DNA of 64,000 bases, taken from contig NZ_CP139559.1 in NCBI RefSeq assembly GCF_034263275.1, forward strand, positions 2,170,001-2,234,000. Reading direction: 5' to 3'. The notes under the pieces are model-generated. The model had not been told where the DNA came from. It made no database searches and was given only the letters and a program-made list of their open reading frames with translations. Positions 1-9,085 of this stretch are shown in pieces. This DNA is from Mucilaginibacter sp. cycad4 (GTDB lineage Bacteria > Bacteroidota > Bacteroidia > Sphingobacteriales > Sphingobacteriaceae). A program made the translations under genes and the position numbers. Each line of letters opens with the position of its first letter. The first letter of the stretch is position 1.

Positions 1-717
1 AGATAATAAAATGAGCGCTCCGCACATGAGGTTAGGCCCGTCGTATATTAAAATGAGCTTGTTTTTCATGTACTCTTCATTAAGAAGATTGATGAAATGC
101 TGAACATCAAAATAGTAATTGGATGAAGCATTCAACCTGTCCATATTTTTATAATACATTTCAGCGAAATCTTCGATTTCCTGAACCGTATCTGCTTCCT
201 TGATAACAAAGCCCATTCTTCGCAGGCTTCTTATTTGGCGGCCAAGCCTTTTATCATATCTACTTTGCTGCTCTTCAACAGTTACGGAGAGGTCAACATA
301 TAATGTTGTTCCATTATCCGTTATACCGCCAATATTTTCTAACAGATGATGCTGATTAAGAAACGGATGTAATCTTGAAAAGATGCAAATGGTCGATTCT
401 TCCCTCATGAAATTTGTAAATGCAGCTTTAAATTGCATGGTTGTTGAGGCCGGCAGACTGGTAAGGATAATATTGGATATCGGCCCCGAATAACCATACA
501 CACAAGTCATATCGAAGTATTCGGAGCTTTCGATCTTTCTTTTGATCACTGGCAACGCTATGAAGAGTTCTTTCTCTTCATAGACAAATAAAAGTGGTTC
601 TCCCTCGGTATTTAAAGAATGATAATACCAGGTATGAAACCCTTCGTGTGCACATGACCGGTTTATATATTCGTCCCAATCTTTTCTATTACGTATAGTG
701 ATACTTCGATAACTCAT
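1..717 (-). CDS. FemAB/GNAT-like acyltransferase, 3' end beyond window
   Basis: An open frame of 239 codons starts with ATG at 715-717 and runs off the left edge without a stop, so the C-terminus is missing. The N-terminal part reads MSYRSITIRNRKDWDEYINR; a later stretch has KRLGRQIRSLRRMGF followed by FAEMYYKNMDRLNASSNYYF. That layout (basic helix, then an 'MYYKNMDR' helix) is what FemAB/GNAT-fold aminoacyl- or acetyltransferases of polysaccharide and peptidoglycan loci look like. The neighbouring family 2 glycosyltransferase on the same strand fits a cell-surface polysaccharide locus continuing to the left. The substrate cannot be told. The family call is moderate; the coding call is firm. 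Confidence 0.7.
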   Translation of the reverse strand, partial: MSYRSITIRNRKDWDEYINRSCAHEGFHTWYYHSLNTEGEPLLFVYEEKELFIALPVIKRKIESSEYFDMTCVYGYSGPISNIILTSLPASTTMQFKAAFTNFMREESTICIFSRLHPFLNQHHLLENIGGITDNGTTLYVDLSVTVEEQQSRYDKRLGRQIRSLRRMGFVIKEADTVQEIEDFAEMYYKNMDRLNASSNYYFDVQHFINLLNEEYMKNKLILIYDGPNLMCGALILLS

Positions 718-897
718 AAGTGAATCTTTATTATTATAAAGGGTTATTGATTATATGCCAGGGGGGAGGGCAGGAGCTATACAGCAGTCGATGGTGTTTG
801 GACAGCTAATAGCTTTTAAAAAATGAAAAAATTATTCAAGTGAGGCGATAAAGCACAGACTAATGGTATACCAGAAAGATAAGACTATAAATTTAGT

Positions 898-1758
898 TTA
901 AAGCAGGTATTTTACAGTATCAAAAGCTTTACGTAACCGAAACCGGCCCAACTCAAATAGTATATATCTCTTAACATACAACAGCAGGAGCATTTTCTTT
1001 TGCATTCCGCGATAATGGAAACGCCTGATGATCAGGTTAAAATCGCTGATAACCATTTCCATACGGGCTTCATTCCTTATCATGCTCCAAATACCTCCAA
1101 CATGGTTACGATAACAACTCATTACTTCGGGCATTACATATATTTTACGCCCTGTATTAAATGTCGCGAAAATCTTAAAAAACTTATCGGCTGCGTAACA
1201 GCTCAAATACCATTGTTTTTCAAATAATTCGTGAACTTCAGGGATATTATGATAAACAACAGTGGCCGTTTTGGTTTCTACCTGCTTGCCAACCAGCAAA
1301 TCGTGATAGGTATACTCAAGCGGTACCGGGTTGGGATCTAAATTTAGTGTATTATCATGGATGTCGATTACCCGCGTGTAGTGGCAGCAAATAATATAGT
1401 CCGGATTATTTTCTAAAAAGTCGACTTGCTTTTGCAGCTTTTGCGGGCTCGTCCAGTAGTCGTCTCCATCACAAAGTGCAATGTATTTTCCTTCACATGC
1501 TTTGATAGTATTAATTGTATTTAAATGAGCGCCACGGTTTTTTTCCGGGTAAATTATCTTGATTTTATCCGGGTATTTTTCCTTGTATAATTTCAATATC
1601 TCAGTTGTGCCATCGGTTGAGCAATCATCGCCAATAACAATTTCATATCGAAAATTAGTTTCCTGCATCAGGAAGCTTTCAATAGTTTGACTGATAAAAT
1701 CTTTATGGTTATAAGTAGTACAGCAAACGCTAACCATCAGGTTCTGATCTGTTATCAT
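898..1758 (-). CDS. family 2 glycosyltransferase (GT-A fold)
   Basis: A 286-residue cytoplasmic enzyme that should transfer a sugar from a nucleotide donor onto a glycan or lipid acceptor. The N-terminal GT2 core is clear: VSVCCTTYNHKDFI at residues 9-22, DDCSTDGT near 44-51, and CDGDDYW near 96-102, which carries the metal-binding Asp residues. The C-terminal third (KKMLLLLYVKRYILFELGRF) is amphipathic and may sit on the membrane. There is no signal peptide. With the FemAB-like gene downstream it suggests an exopolysaccharide or surface glycan cluster. Donor and acceptor are unknown. Confidence 0.85.
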   Translation of the reverse strand: MITDQNLMVSVCCTTYNHKDFISQTIESFLMQETNFRYEIVIGDDCSTDGTTEILKLYKEKYPDKIKIIYPEKNRGAHLNTINTIKACEGKYIALCDGDDYWTSPQKLQKQVDFLENNPDYIICCHYTRVIDIHDNTLNLDPNPVPLEYTYHDLLVGKQVETKTATVVYHNIPEVHELFEKQWYLSCYAADKFFKIFATFNTGRKIYVMPEVMSCYRNHVGGIWSMIRNEARMEMVISDFNLIIRRFHYRGMQKKMLLLLYVKRYILFELGRFRLRKAFDTVKYLL

Positions 1759-1803
1759 ATAAAAGGTAAAATTTATTTATAGGCTTATTATAGGTGAGTT
1801 TCC

Positions 1804-1849
1804 TGGATGCCTGGTTTAGCATTTTAATAAAATACCAACCAGGCATCCA
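1804..1849. repeat. 13-bp perfect inverted repeat upstream of the glycosyltransferase
   Basis: Arms 1804-1816 (TGGATGCCTGGTT) and 1837-1849 (AACCAGGCATCCA) are exact complements around an AT-rich 20-base loop. It lies about 46 bases before the glycosyltransferase start on the template side and is followed by TTTT on the plus strand. It could be an attenuator-like hairpin in the mRNA leader or a relic repeat. Confidence 0.6.
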
Positions 1850-2221
1850 TTTTGGATATCGCGCAATGCTTCGCCATATGACTCACATTATCTATTTAAT
1901 CGAAAAAGTCTATTGTGTCAAATAGCTTTTAATTTCCAATGAGTTTCGATCAAAAAATCAATAATTCCGAGTCGGCTAATACAGCAATTTTGCTATGTCA
2001 AATATATTTATTTCACATCCAATAGCAGCCCGATGTATTTTATTGACTCCGAAATTGTAAACTACTTTTCATTTAGTTTACACTCATGTGAATGGCTGTA
2101 AATATCAGGTGTGCATTCGTGCAATCCGGCATAGGTTTAAGTAAATATCCGGGACATCAACATTTGAAAATTACGCTATAAATAATTCTCATAATTAACA
2201 TTATGTTAAGTAGCAATATAA

Positions 2222-2254
2222 AGAGAAAGGCCTTTTTTCAAGGCCCCTCTTTTT
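2222..2254 (-). terminator. Rho-independent terminator of the gyrA-TPR-TPR group
   Basis: On the minus strand a stem GGCCTT/AAGGCC, extended by GAG/CTC with mismatches, is followed by a T-rich run. It sits 17 bases after the stop of the second TPR gene and closes the gyrA operon. Confidence 0.75.
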
Positions 2255-2270
2255 ATATTGTATTATCTAA

Positions 2271-3533
2271 TTATTGATTGGCCGGCAATGCATCGATTTG
2301 GGCTTTCAATTTTGAAGCATTTGCGTCATCTTTAACACCTAAGTAATAAGTTCTTAGATTTTGCAGCGCATCAATTGATTTTGGCTGAAGTTCAACAGCT
2401 TTTACCAAATATGGTTTAGCTTGTTCAAACTGAGCTTTAGCTTTGGCAATGGCAGCATCATATTCTTTTTGTTTGTTAGCCGGCAATTTATTAGCAGCGT
2501 TGTACGCGTCGATAGCCGGGTTAAGTATTACGTAGCCATAGTTTAAATTAGCTTCAAAATAATTCGGATCAATTTCTAAAGCTTTTTTATACATTTCACC
2601 AGCTTTAACATAAGCTTCGGCTTTTGATGCCTGTAGTTTTGCTTTTGTAGCAGCATCTTTAGCTGCTCCCGCCTCTTTTGCATAGTTATCGGCTGTTTGT
2701 GAATAAGTTAACCCTGCATAGTAATATAAAGTTTTGTTTTTAGGGTCATTTGCTAAAGCTGCCTGGATCTTATCGGTAACTTCTTTCTCTTTTCCTGTTT
2801 GCAAACTAATTTCAATTTCGCGTTTACGCAACTCACTGCTTGCAGGATATTTAGCTACGCCTTCAGATACTGCCTTAAGTGCACCCGCGGTGTCTTTACT
2901 GGCAAGGTACAATGAAGAAAGATCAAGGTAAACCCCGGCATTTTTTGAATATTTTGTGGTTACCAGTTTGCTGTAGTTCGAAATTGCTGCCGGGTAATTT
3001 TTTCCGTTTGCTGCTGCAAGGCCGGTATAATAAATGGCGTTGGTATCTTCGGGCAATACGGTGCGGTAAAAGTCAAATGATTTGTAAGCAAGATCGTATT
3101 TGCCGGCTGAATATTCTTTTACACCTTTAGTTAACTGATATTGAGCCAGGTTTAAGTATGCCTCATCAATCATTTTTTTGTTTTCGCCTTTGGTATCAGC
3201 TTCTTTCGCTTTTTTCAAGGCTTCATCGGCTGTGGTAAACAATGGTAATGAAGTAGCAGGTACAGTATCCTGAACAGCTAACGCTGAATAAATTGAACCT
3301 TTTACAGCGTATGTAAGCGGTAAAGTAGCAGTTTTTTCATTGGCTGAAGCTTTGTCAATTGATTCTTTTGCAGTAGTAAGGCTTTTGCCTGCCATTGCTG
3401 CCATTGCCGGCTGACCCCTTAAGCCCGAATATTTTTCATATTCTTCTTTCGCGGTATTTAACTCACCTTTTTGTGCAAAAGCTGTTGCTGAAACCAAGCC
3501 TAACAGGCCTGCCATCAAAAGTTTGATTTTCAT
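2271..3533 (-). CDS. secreted/periplasmic TPR-repeat protein
   Basis: 420 residues with a clear signal peptide (MKIKLLMAGLLGLVSATAFA, cut before QKGEL). The body is helical with several tetratricopeptide-like units, for example AGKYDLAYKSFDFYRTVLPE and EMYKKALEIDPNYFEANLNY, and an Ala/Lys-rich segment near residues 285-310. TPR proteins act as scaffolds; the partner is unknown. It is 4 bases downstream of a second TPR gene, which is 5 bases from gyrA, so the three are probably one transcript. Nothing indicates an enzymatic role. Confidence 0.85.
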   Translation of the reverse strand: MKIKLLMAGLLGLVSATAFAQKGELNTAKEEYEKYSGLRGQPAMAAMAGKSLTTAKESIDKASANEKTATLPLTYAVKGSIYSALAVQDTVPATSLPLFTTADEALKKAKEADTKGENKKMIDEAYLNLAQYQLTKGVKEYSAGKYDLAYKSFDFYRTVLPEDTNAIYYTGLAAANGKNYPAAISNYSKLVTTKYSKNAGVYLDLSSLYLASKDTAGALKAVSEGVAKYPASSELRKREIEISLQTGKEKEVTDKIQAALANDPKNKTLYYYAGLTYSQTADNYAKEAGAAKDAATKAKLQASKAEAYVKAGEMYKKALEIDPNYFEANLNYGYVILNPAIDAYNAANKLPANKQKEYDAAIAKAKAQFEQAKPYLVKAVELQPKSIDALQNLRTYYLGVKDDANASKLKAQIDALPANQ

Positions 3534-3537
3534 GATA

Positions 3538-4656
3538 TTATTGATTGGTTAACTGTTTTAGTTTATTGTTTATTTTGTCTAACTGATCCTGGTTATTGGT
3601 TTTTGCATATGCCAACTGCAGGGCCTGCAAGCTATTCACATTATTGGGTGAAATTTCATTCGCCTTTTCAAGCCATTGTATAGCCCGTCCGAGGTCCTGA
3701 ATGCTCCTCTCCCCTTTTGAAGTTGTGCTTTGTTTTAAATATAATAACCCTAAATTAAATACCGGATCAAAGTTTGTTCCGCTTAGTTCAATGGCGTGTA
3801 AGTAAAGAGATTCGGCCTGGTCAAATTTATCTAAATGATCGTAACAATTAGCTGCAACAAATGCAATGTCGGCGTTATTTGCATTAATATCAAGCAAGGG
3901 GCCAATTAGAGGCTCTAAGGCCTTGTAATTTTTTTTATTGTTATAAATATTGGCTTCATCAAGCAATAAAAATCTGTCATTAGGCAAAATTTTTCGCCCT
4001 TTTTGGAGAATCTGCAAAGCCTTGGCCGTATCCCCTAATGATTTGTAGATATTTGATGCCGTTTCAATATATTCAGTACGTGCACTGTCAACCTTGAGCA
4101 TATTGCTATAATACACAGCGGCATCCTGCAAATTACCGGCTTTATTGTTCGCGAAAGCGATATAAGTATTAATCTGGTTCATTCCCGGTGCATACTTTTT
4201 CGCGTTTTCAAACGAAGTCCTTGCATTGGCGAAATCTGAATTATTTACTGCATCAAACCCCTTTCGGATATAAACGTTTGCCAGGCAGCGCCTGGTATAA
4301 TCAAGTTCGGACTGATACTTAAAAATTTTGCTCATACCCGATAGCCGATCAACCAGTTTGGTTGTTTTGTCAAGCATATCCGCAGGCATCCCGAGTTTGT
4401 TTAAAGAATCAATATACAGGATGCTTGAATTTACAATAGCCCTGTACAGGTTTTTCTCAATATCAGCCGTGTCCGACTTGGTAATGATCAAACTATCTGC
4501 AGATTTTTTGGCTGCGGCCAAATACTTCAGGTCGTTTTTCTGTTTATAAAATGCCAGGTTATTTACTACAACCTTCAGCGCTTCTTTTTGTGCGAAGGCA
4601 AAAGTTGTAGTAAAGCTTGTAATTAAAACCGATAAAATGATCTTGCGGTAGTGCAT
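3538..4656 (-). CDS. secreted/periplasmic TPR-repeat protein
   Basis: 372 residues, signal peptide MHYRKIILSVLITSFTTTFA ending before FAQKE. TPR-like helical pairs are visible (GFDAVNNSDFANARTSFENA, DKFDQAESLYLHAIELSG, RAIQWLEKANEISPNNVNSL). The C-terminus NNQDQLDKINNKLKQLTNQ resembles that of its neighbour, so the two may be paralogues that work together outside the inner membrane. It lies between gyrA (5-base gap) and the other TPR gene (4-base gap). Function unknown. Confidence 0.85.
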   Translation of the reverse strand: MHYRKIILSVLITSFTTTFAFAQKEALKVVVNNLAFYKQKNDLKYLAAAKKSADSLIITKSDTADIEKNLYRAIVNSSILYIDSLNKLGMPADMLDKTTKLVDRLSGMSKIFKYQSELDYTRRCLANVYIRKGFDAVNNSDFANARTSFENAKKYAPGMNQINTYIAFANNKAGNLQDAAVYYSNMLKVDSARTEYIETASNIYKSLGDTAKALQILQKGRKILPNDRFLLLDEANIYNNKKNYKALEPLIGPLLDINANNADIAFVAANCYDHLDKFDQAESLYLHAIELSGTNFDPVFNLGLLYLKQSTTSKGERSIQDLGRAIQWLEKANEISPNNVNSLQALQLAYAKTNNQDQLDKINNKLKQLTNQ

Positions 4657-4661
4657 ATTTG

Positions 4662-7250
4662 TTATTCTGTTGTATCGTCAGTTGATGGTTCTGCACCATT
4701 TTCAGCTGTATCACCGTCACCCGTATTTTCGGCAGCGGTATCAGAGCCTTCAGCATTTTCATCACCCTCTTTTACTTCATCCTCGTCGTGCTCAATTTTG
4801 GCTACTGAAGCTATCTCATCATTGTTTTTAAGCGTTATTAGCCTTACACCCTGTGTGGCGCGGCCCATTACCCTTAATTCGCTTACAGCTATACGGATAA
4901 TAATACCTGACTTGTTAATGATCATCAGGTCTTCTTTATCTGTAACACCTTTTATGGCAACAAGGTTTCCGGTTTTTTCAGTAATATTCAATGTTTTTAC
5001 ACCTTTACCACCACGGTTCGTAACACGATAATCTTCAATGTCGGTACGTTTGCCGTATCCTTTTTCTGATACTACCAGTACAGTTGTTTCAGCATCATCA
5101 ATAGCAATCATGCCAACTACTTCATCGTTCTCACCGTCAAGGGTAATACCACGAACACCGGTAGCGGTACGTCCCATTGGCCTTACCGTTGATTCATTGA
5201 AACGGATAGCGCGGCCTGATTTAAGGGCCATAACAATTTCGCTGCTGCCGCTGGTTAAGCTTGCTTCAAGTAATGAATCGCCTTCGTTAATATTGATAGC
5301 GTTGATACCGTTTGAGCGCGGACGCGAGTAAGCCTCGAGCGAAGTTTTCTTGATGGTACCCTTCTTGGTACACATGATGATGAAGTTGTTTTCAAGGTAG
5401 TTCTGATCTTTAAGCGAAATCAGTTTAATATATGCCTTGATATTCTCTTCTTTCGGAATATTGATGATATTCTGGATTGCACGGCCTTTTGAGGTACGCG
5501 TACCTTCCGGTATTTCAAATACCCTGAGCCAGAAGCATTGTCCTGATTCGGTAAAGAACAACATGTAGTTGTGGTTCGAAGCTATAAGCAGGTGCTCAAT
5601 AAAGTCCGCATCACGGCTGTTGCTGCCAATAGCCCCCTTACCACCTCTGCTCTGTCTGCGGTACTCGGTAAGCGGGGTACGCTTGATATAGCCTTCACGC
5701 GAGATCGTGATTACTACATCCTCATCCTCAATAAAGTCTTCAGTTTGCATTTCTGCCGATGAGTGAACCATTTCGGTGCGGCGCTCATCGCCATATTTCT
5801 CCTTAACTTCCAGTAACTCATCCTTAATGATCTGCATCCTTAAACCTTCGTCGCTCAGGATATTTTTTAAGTGTTCGATGAGTTTCATTAAAGCGGCATA
5901 TTCGTCTTTGATCTTATCGCGTTCAAGTCCTGTTAACCTTCTTAAGGTCATATCGAGGATAGCACGTGCCTGGATATCAGTTAAACCAAAGCTGGTCATT
6001 AAGCCTTCCCTTGCCTCATCAGGTGTTTGTGATGCACGGATGAGGCGGATCACCTCATCAAGGTGATCTAAAGCGATCAATAAGCCTTCAAGGATATGCG
6101 CGCGCTTTTCAGCTTCGTTAAGCTCAAATTTGGTACGGCGTACAACAACCTCATGGCGGTGCTCAACAAAATGATGGATCAGGTCCTTTAAGTTAAGCAA
6201 CATGGGCCGGCCATTAACCAAGGCGATGTTATTTACGCTGAACGAAGTTTGAAGCGCTGTATATTTAAACAGGTTATTTAATACGATAGCTGCATTGGCG
6301 TCGCGTTTGATCTCGTATACGATACGGATCCCTTCGCGGCTGGATTCGTCACGAATGGCCGAGATGCCTTCCAGTTTCTTTTCGTTAACCAGTTCGGCAG
6401 TACGCTCAATCATTAACGCTTTGTTTACCTGGTAAGGTATTTCGCTAACAACGATGCGTTCGCGCTCGCCGTTATGTGTTTCGATCTCTGCACGTGCACG
6501 GATTACAACCCGGCCGCGGCCGGTTTCCAGCGCTTCGCGCGGGCCATCGTAGCCGTAAATAATACCGCCTGTAGGAAAATCGGGGCCTTTTACATATTTC
6601 ATCAACTCGGCAACCTCTATCTGGCGGTTATCAATTAATGCCATGGTAGCATCAATAACTTCCGAAAGGTTGTGCGGCGCCATATTGGTAGCCATACCTA
6701 CCGCGATACCCGAAGCCCCGTTAACCAGCAAGTTAGGAAATTTAGATGGCAATACAGTTGGCTCCTGCAGCGAGTCGTCAAAGTTTAATTGAAAATCAAT
6801 GGTGTCTTTGTTGATATCGGCAAGCATTTCTTCAGCAAGCTTTTGCAAACGTGCTTCCGTATAACGCATTGCCGCAGGTTCGTCGCCATCAACAGAACCG
6901 TAGTTACCCTGGCCTTCAACCAACAGGTAGCGCAAACTCCACTCCTGCGCCATACGTACCATGGTATCATATACCGATTTATCACCGTGGGGGTGATATT
7001 TACCCATTACCTCACCCACAATACGGGCAGATTTTTTATAGGGTTTGTTGTTTGTTAAACCCAGGTCAAGCATACCGTAAAGTACGCGCCTGTGTACGGG
7101 TTTCAGTCCATCGCGGACATCGGGCAGCGCCCTGGAAACAATCACCGACATTGAATAGTCAATGTACGCCGATCGCATTTCCTCATCAATATTTATCGAA
7201 ATTATCCTGTCTTCTGCGTGTGAATTATCGTTTTCTGTTCCTTCAGCCAT
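4662..7250 (-). CDS. gyrA: DNA gyrase subunit A
   Basis: 862 residues, the usual GyrA length. Gyrase introduces negative supercoils; subunit A cuts and rejoins DNA. The N-terminal breakage-reunion domain carries the catalytic tyrosine in [10 protein letters not shown] (Tyr130, equivalent to E. coli Tyr122). The C-terminal beta-pinwheel has the GyrA-box-like RQSRGGKG and a related NRGGKGVK, and the protein ends in a long acidic Glu/Asp/Thr tail. In the quinolone-resistance region the sequence is [10 protein letters not shown]: Lys91 replaces the E. coli Ser83 equivalent, while Asp95 (Asp87) is kept. Start MAEGTEN at 7250 fits the family. Two TPR genes follow in the same direction with gaps of 5 and 4 bases. 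Confidence 0.98.
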   Translation of the reverse strand: MAEGTENDNSHAEDRIISINIDEEMRSAYIDYSMSVIVSRALPDVRDGLKPVHRRVLYGMLDLGLTNNKPYKKSARIVGEVMGKYHPHGDKSVYDTMVRMAQEWSLRYLLVEGQGNYGSVDGDEPAAMRYTEARLQKLAEEMLADINKDTIDFQLNFDDSLQEPTVLPSKFPNLLVNGASGIAVGMATNMAPHNLSEVIDATMALIDNRQIEVAELMKYVKGPDFPTGGIIYGYDGPREALETGRGRVVIRARAEIETHNGERERIVVSEIPYQVNKALMIERTAELVNEKKLEGISAIRDESSREGIRIVYEIKRDANAAIVLNNLFKYTALQTSFSVNNIALVNGRPMLLNLKDLIHHFVEHRHEVVVRRTKFELNEAEKRAHILEGLLIALDHLDEVIRLIRASQTPDEAREGLMTSFGLTDIQARAILDMTLRRLTGLERDKIKDEYAALMKLIEHLKNILSDEGLRMQIIKDELLEVKEKYGDERRTEMVHSSAEMQTEDFIEDEDVVITISREGYIKRTPLTEYRRQSRGGKGAIGSNSRDADFIEHLLIASNHNYMLFFTESGQCFWLRVFEIPEGTRTSKGRAIQNIINIPKEENIKAYIKLISLKDQNYLENNFIIMCTKKGTIKKTSLEAYSRPRSNGINAININEGDSLLEASLTSGSSEIVMALKSGRAIRFNESTVRPMGRTATGVRGITLDGENDEVVGMIAIDDAETTVLVVSEKGYGKRTDIEDYRVTNRGGKGVKTLNITEKTGNLVAIKGVTDKEDLMIINKSGIIIRIAVSELRVMGRATQGVRLITLKNNDEIASVAKIEHDEDEVKEGDENAEGSDTAAENTGDGDTAENGAEPSTDDTTE

Positions 7251-7410
7251 TTTTAATTATTTGTAGAACCTTCTCTTATAATTGCGTGTTAAAATTGATT
7301 TTTCAACGACCTGCGAAGTTAAAAAAATACTTGGGATTGCGCCAACTTAGTAACAATAAAGCGCGGCACATATTGCCCCGGGTACAACAATTTTGTTACT
7401 TAATACAGGT

Positions 7411-7809
7411 TTATTTCACCTTTACCCAGTAATCTTCAACCTTGTTGCCATTAGGCAAAACCGAAAGCAGTTTAAGTGTATCGTTACTGATTGTATAGTT
7501 GTATTTGATGGTTTTGTTAAGCAGTTTCGACTCCTGCATACAATACGTTTGGGTTTCAAAGCAGGTATCAGCTTTTAACTGGTAATCGCCTTTTTCATAT
7601 ACCTGGGTTTTCTCCCCCTCCTCTATCACTTTCGCTTTGTAATGCTCGTTGTCGTAATCCCGTTGTAGTTTATAAGCTGTAGGAGCAGCATCGAGCTTGC
7701 CGTTTATTATACCGCCGCGATACTCCCAGACGCCTTTCAGCGGACTATCATCAAAACGGAAAGCATATAACAGCAAAATACCGATAACCGGCAAAATAGA
7801 TTTTTTCAT
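7411..7809 (-). CDS. exported lipocalin-like hypothetical protein
   Basis: 132 residues. A signal peptide-like start (MKKSILPVIGILLLYAFRF) is followed by SPLKGVWEYRGGIINGK, the N-terminal 'GxW' pattern of small lipocalin-like Bacteroidota proteins. The rest alternates short beta-like segments and ends DYWVKVK. Two Cys (ADTCFETQTYCMQ) could form a disulfide. A ligand cannot be predicted. The gene is separated from hemF by a tract of AAAGC/GCTTT words and from gyrA by 160 bases. Confidence 0.65.
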   Translation of the reverse strand: MKKSILPVIGILLLYAFRFDDSPLKGVWEYRGGIINGKLDAAPTAYKLQRDYDNEHYKAKVIEEGEKTQVYEKGDYQLKADTCFETQTYCMQESKLLNKTIKYNYTISNDTLKLLSVLPNGNKVEDYWVKVK

Positions 7810-7821
7810 TGGTGATATTTT

Positions 7822-7890
7822 TAGCTAAAGGCCCAAAGCAGAAAGCTTTTTTTCCCCTTTACTTAGCTTTGAGCATTCTGCTTTAAGCTT
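7822..7890. repeat. imperfect hairpin built from AAAGC/GCTTT words
   Basis: The left side carries repeated AAAGG/AAAGC words and a run of seven T; the right side carries CTTTACTTAGCTTTGAGC and CTGCTTTAAGCTT. The two sides pair imperfectly. It lies between the stop of hemF (7895) and the start of the next gene (7809). The same word class returns at 19128-19205. Confidence 0.5.
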
Positions 7891-7894
7891 AACC

Positions 7895-8809
7895 TTATAC
7901 CCAGTTAATACCTTTTTTTAGTAAAGATAGTGTTTTTTCCTCTTCGCTGCCAGCCACCGGGTGATAGTCATAAACCCATTTGGCCGTAGGCGGCAGGCTC
8001 ATTAAAATCGATTCGATGCGGCCGTTGGTTTCCAGTCCGAACTTGGTACCTGCATCATAAACCAGGTTAAATTCGGCGTAACGACTGCGGCGTTGGTATT
8101 GGAAAAGCTGCTGGGCTTCTGTAAATGTTTTATCGCGGTTGCGGTTAACCAGCTCGGTATAGAGTGGCGCAAAAGAGCGGCCGACCGATTTTGAAAATTC
8201 AAAAATGTCTTCCCAGCTCAACTCATCATTGGCAGTGAGCCTGTCATAAAATATACCGCCTATGCCTCGGGTTTCATTGCGGTGTTTAATGTAAAAATAA
8301 TCATCGGCCCATTTTTTGAAGCGGGGATAAAAATCGGCATAGTATTGATCACAGGCCGCTTTTAAACCTCCATGAAAAAAGCGGGCATCTTCTTCAATTA
8401 CATAGTGAGGGGTTAAATCAATGCCTCCGCCAAACCAGCGGACCGGTTTCTGGCTCTCGCCCATAGTTGATGGCATTTCGAAGTAACGGATGTTCATGTG
8501 GATGATTGGCACCAGCGGGTGGTTGGGATGGATCACGATAGATACACCGGTAGCAAAAAAATCATCCTGCTCAACCTGCAGCGCCCGCTTCATGGTATCG
8601 GGCAAATGACCGTGAACCGCCGAGAAATTAACCCCGCCCTTTTCAAGAATGCTGCCATTCTGGATAACCCGGGTGCGGCCTCCGCCTCCACCCTCGCGCT
8701 CCCAAAGTTCCTCCTCAAATTTTGCGGCGCCATCCAACTGTTCAAGTGCGGCACAGATCTCATCCTGTATTTGCTTATAATCTTCGGCTATTTGTTCTTT
8801 GCTGATCAT
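7895..8809 (-). CDS. hemF: oxygen-dependent coproporphyrinogen III oxidase
   Basis: Converts coproporphyrinogen III to protoporphyrinogen IX with O2 in heme biosynthesis (cytosolic). The frame is open to 8911, but ATG at 8807-8809 (MISKEQIAEDY) gives 304 residues, matching HemF proteins of about 300; the extra 34 residues upstream do not look conserved. Hallmarks are GGGGGRTRV, the signature WFGGGIDLTPHYV with the metal/substrate-binding region, and KHRNETRGIGGIFYD near residue 190. A set of GAACACC repeats lies just upstream. The oxygen-dependent isozyme implies aerobic life. Confidence 0.96.
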   Translation of the reverse strand: MISKEQIAEDYKQIQDEICAALEQLDGAAKFEEELWEREGGGGGRTRVIQNGSILEKGGVNFSAVHGHLPDTMKRALQVEQDDFFATGVSIVIHPNHPLVPIIHMNIRYFEMPSTMGESQKPVRWFGGGIDLTPHYVIEEDARFFHGGLKAACDQYYADFYPRFKKWADDYFYIKHRNETRGIGGIFYDRLTANDELSWEDIFEFSKSVGRSFAPLYTELVNRNRDKTFTEAQQLFQYQRRSRYAEFNLVYDAGTKFGLETNGRIESILMSLPPTAKWVYDYHPVAGSEEEKTLSLLKKGINWV

Positions 8810-8903
8810 AGGCCGTAAAAGTAATGAATTTTGGGAATTGCCGGGGACGACCTTTTTAACGTCGAATCCCACGCTGCTTATATCAAACAAACGATAATGG
8901 AAA

Positions 8904-9082
8904 GTGTTCAACTTTTTTAGGTGTGAACACCCGATAAAAACAAACAGACTGATAATCAGTGTTTTATATGTTCATGATTTTAATGTAAAAAACTCAAGTA
9001 GCTGATAATCAATACTTGTGTTTTTGGCTTTACATAAAACGGAACATTTTTGAACACCTGTTTTTCAAAAGTTGAACACCTG
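8904..9082. promoter_or_regulatory. cluster of GAACACC repeats and palindromes upstream of hemF
   Basis: TTGAACACCTG occurs twice as a direct repeat (9050-9060 and 9072-9082, 22 bases apart, about two helical turns). A palindrome GGTGTGAACACC lies at 8920-8931, and GTGTTCA at 8904-8910 pairs with TGAACAC at 8924-8930. ACTGATAATCAGT (8948-8960) is a further palindrome. All lie between the MFS gene stop and hemF, as operator sites for a hemF regulator would. Confidence 0.45.
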
Positions 9083-9085
9083 CTA

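Larger units (their letters stand above)
1759..2270. other. gene-free stretch of about 510 bases with one long inverted repeat
   Basis: No convincing ORF. The region is AT-rich and lies upstream of the glycosyltransferase gene. It holds a 13-base perfect inverted repeat (1804-1816 and 1837-1849, arm TGGATGCCTGGTT, 20-base spacer) and, at its right end, the terminator of the TPR gene. The length of the leader suggests regulated transcription of the glycan gene, but no factor site can be named. Confidence 0.5.

Noticed and set aside
6851..7432. 193-codon frame antisense to gyrA
   Set aside because: Mirror frame of a strongly conserved gene; no independent features.
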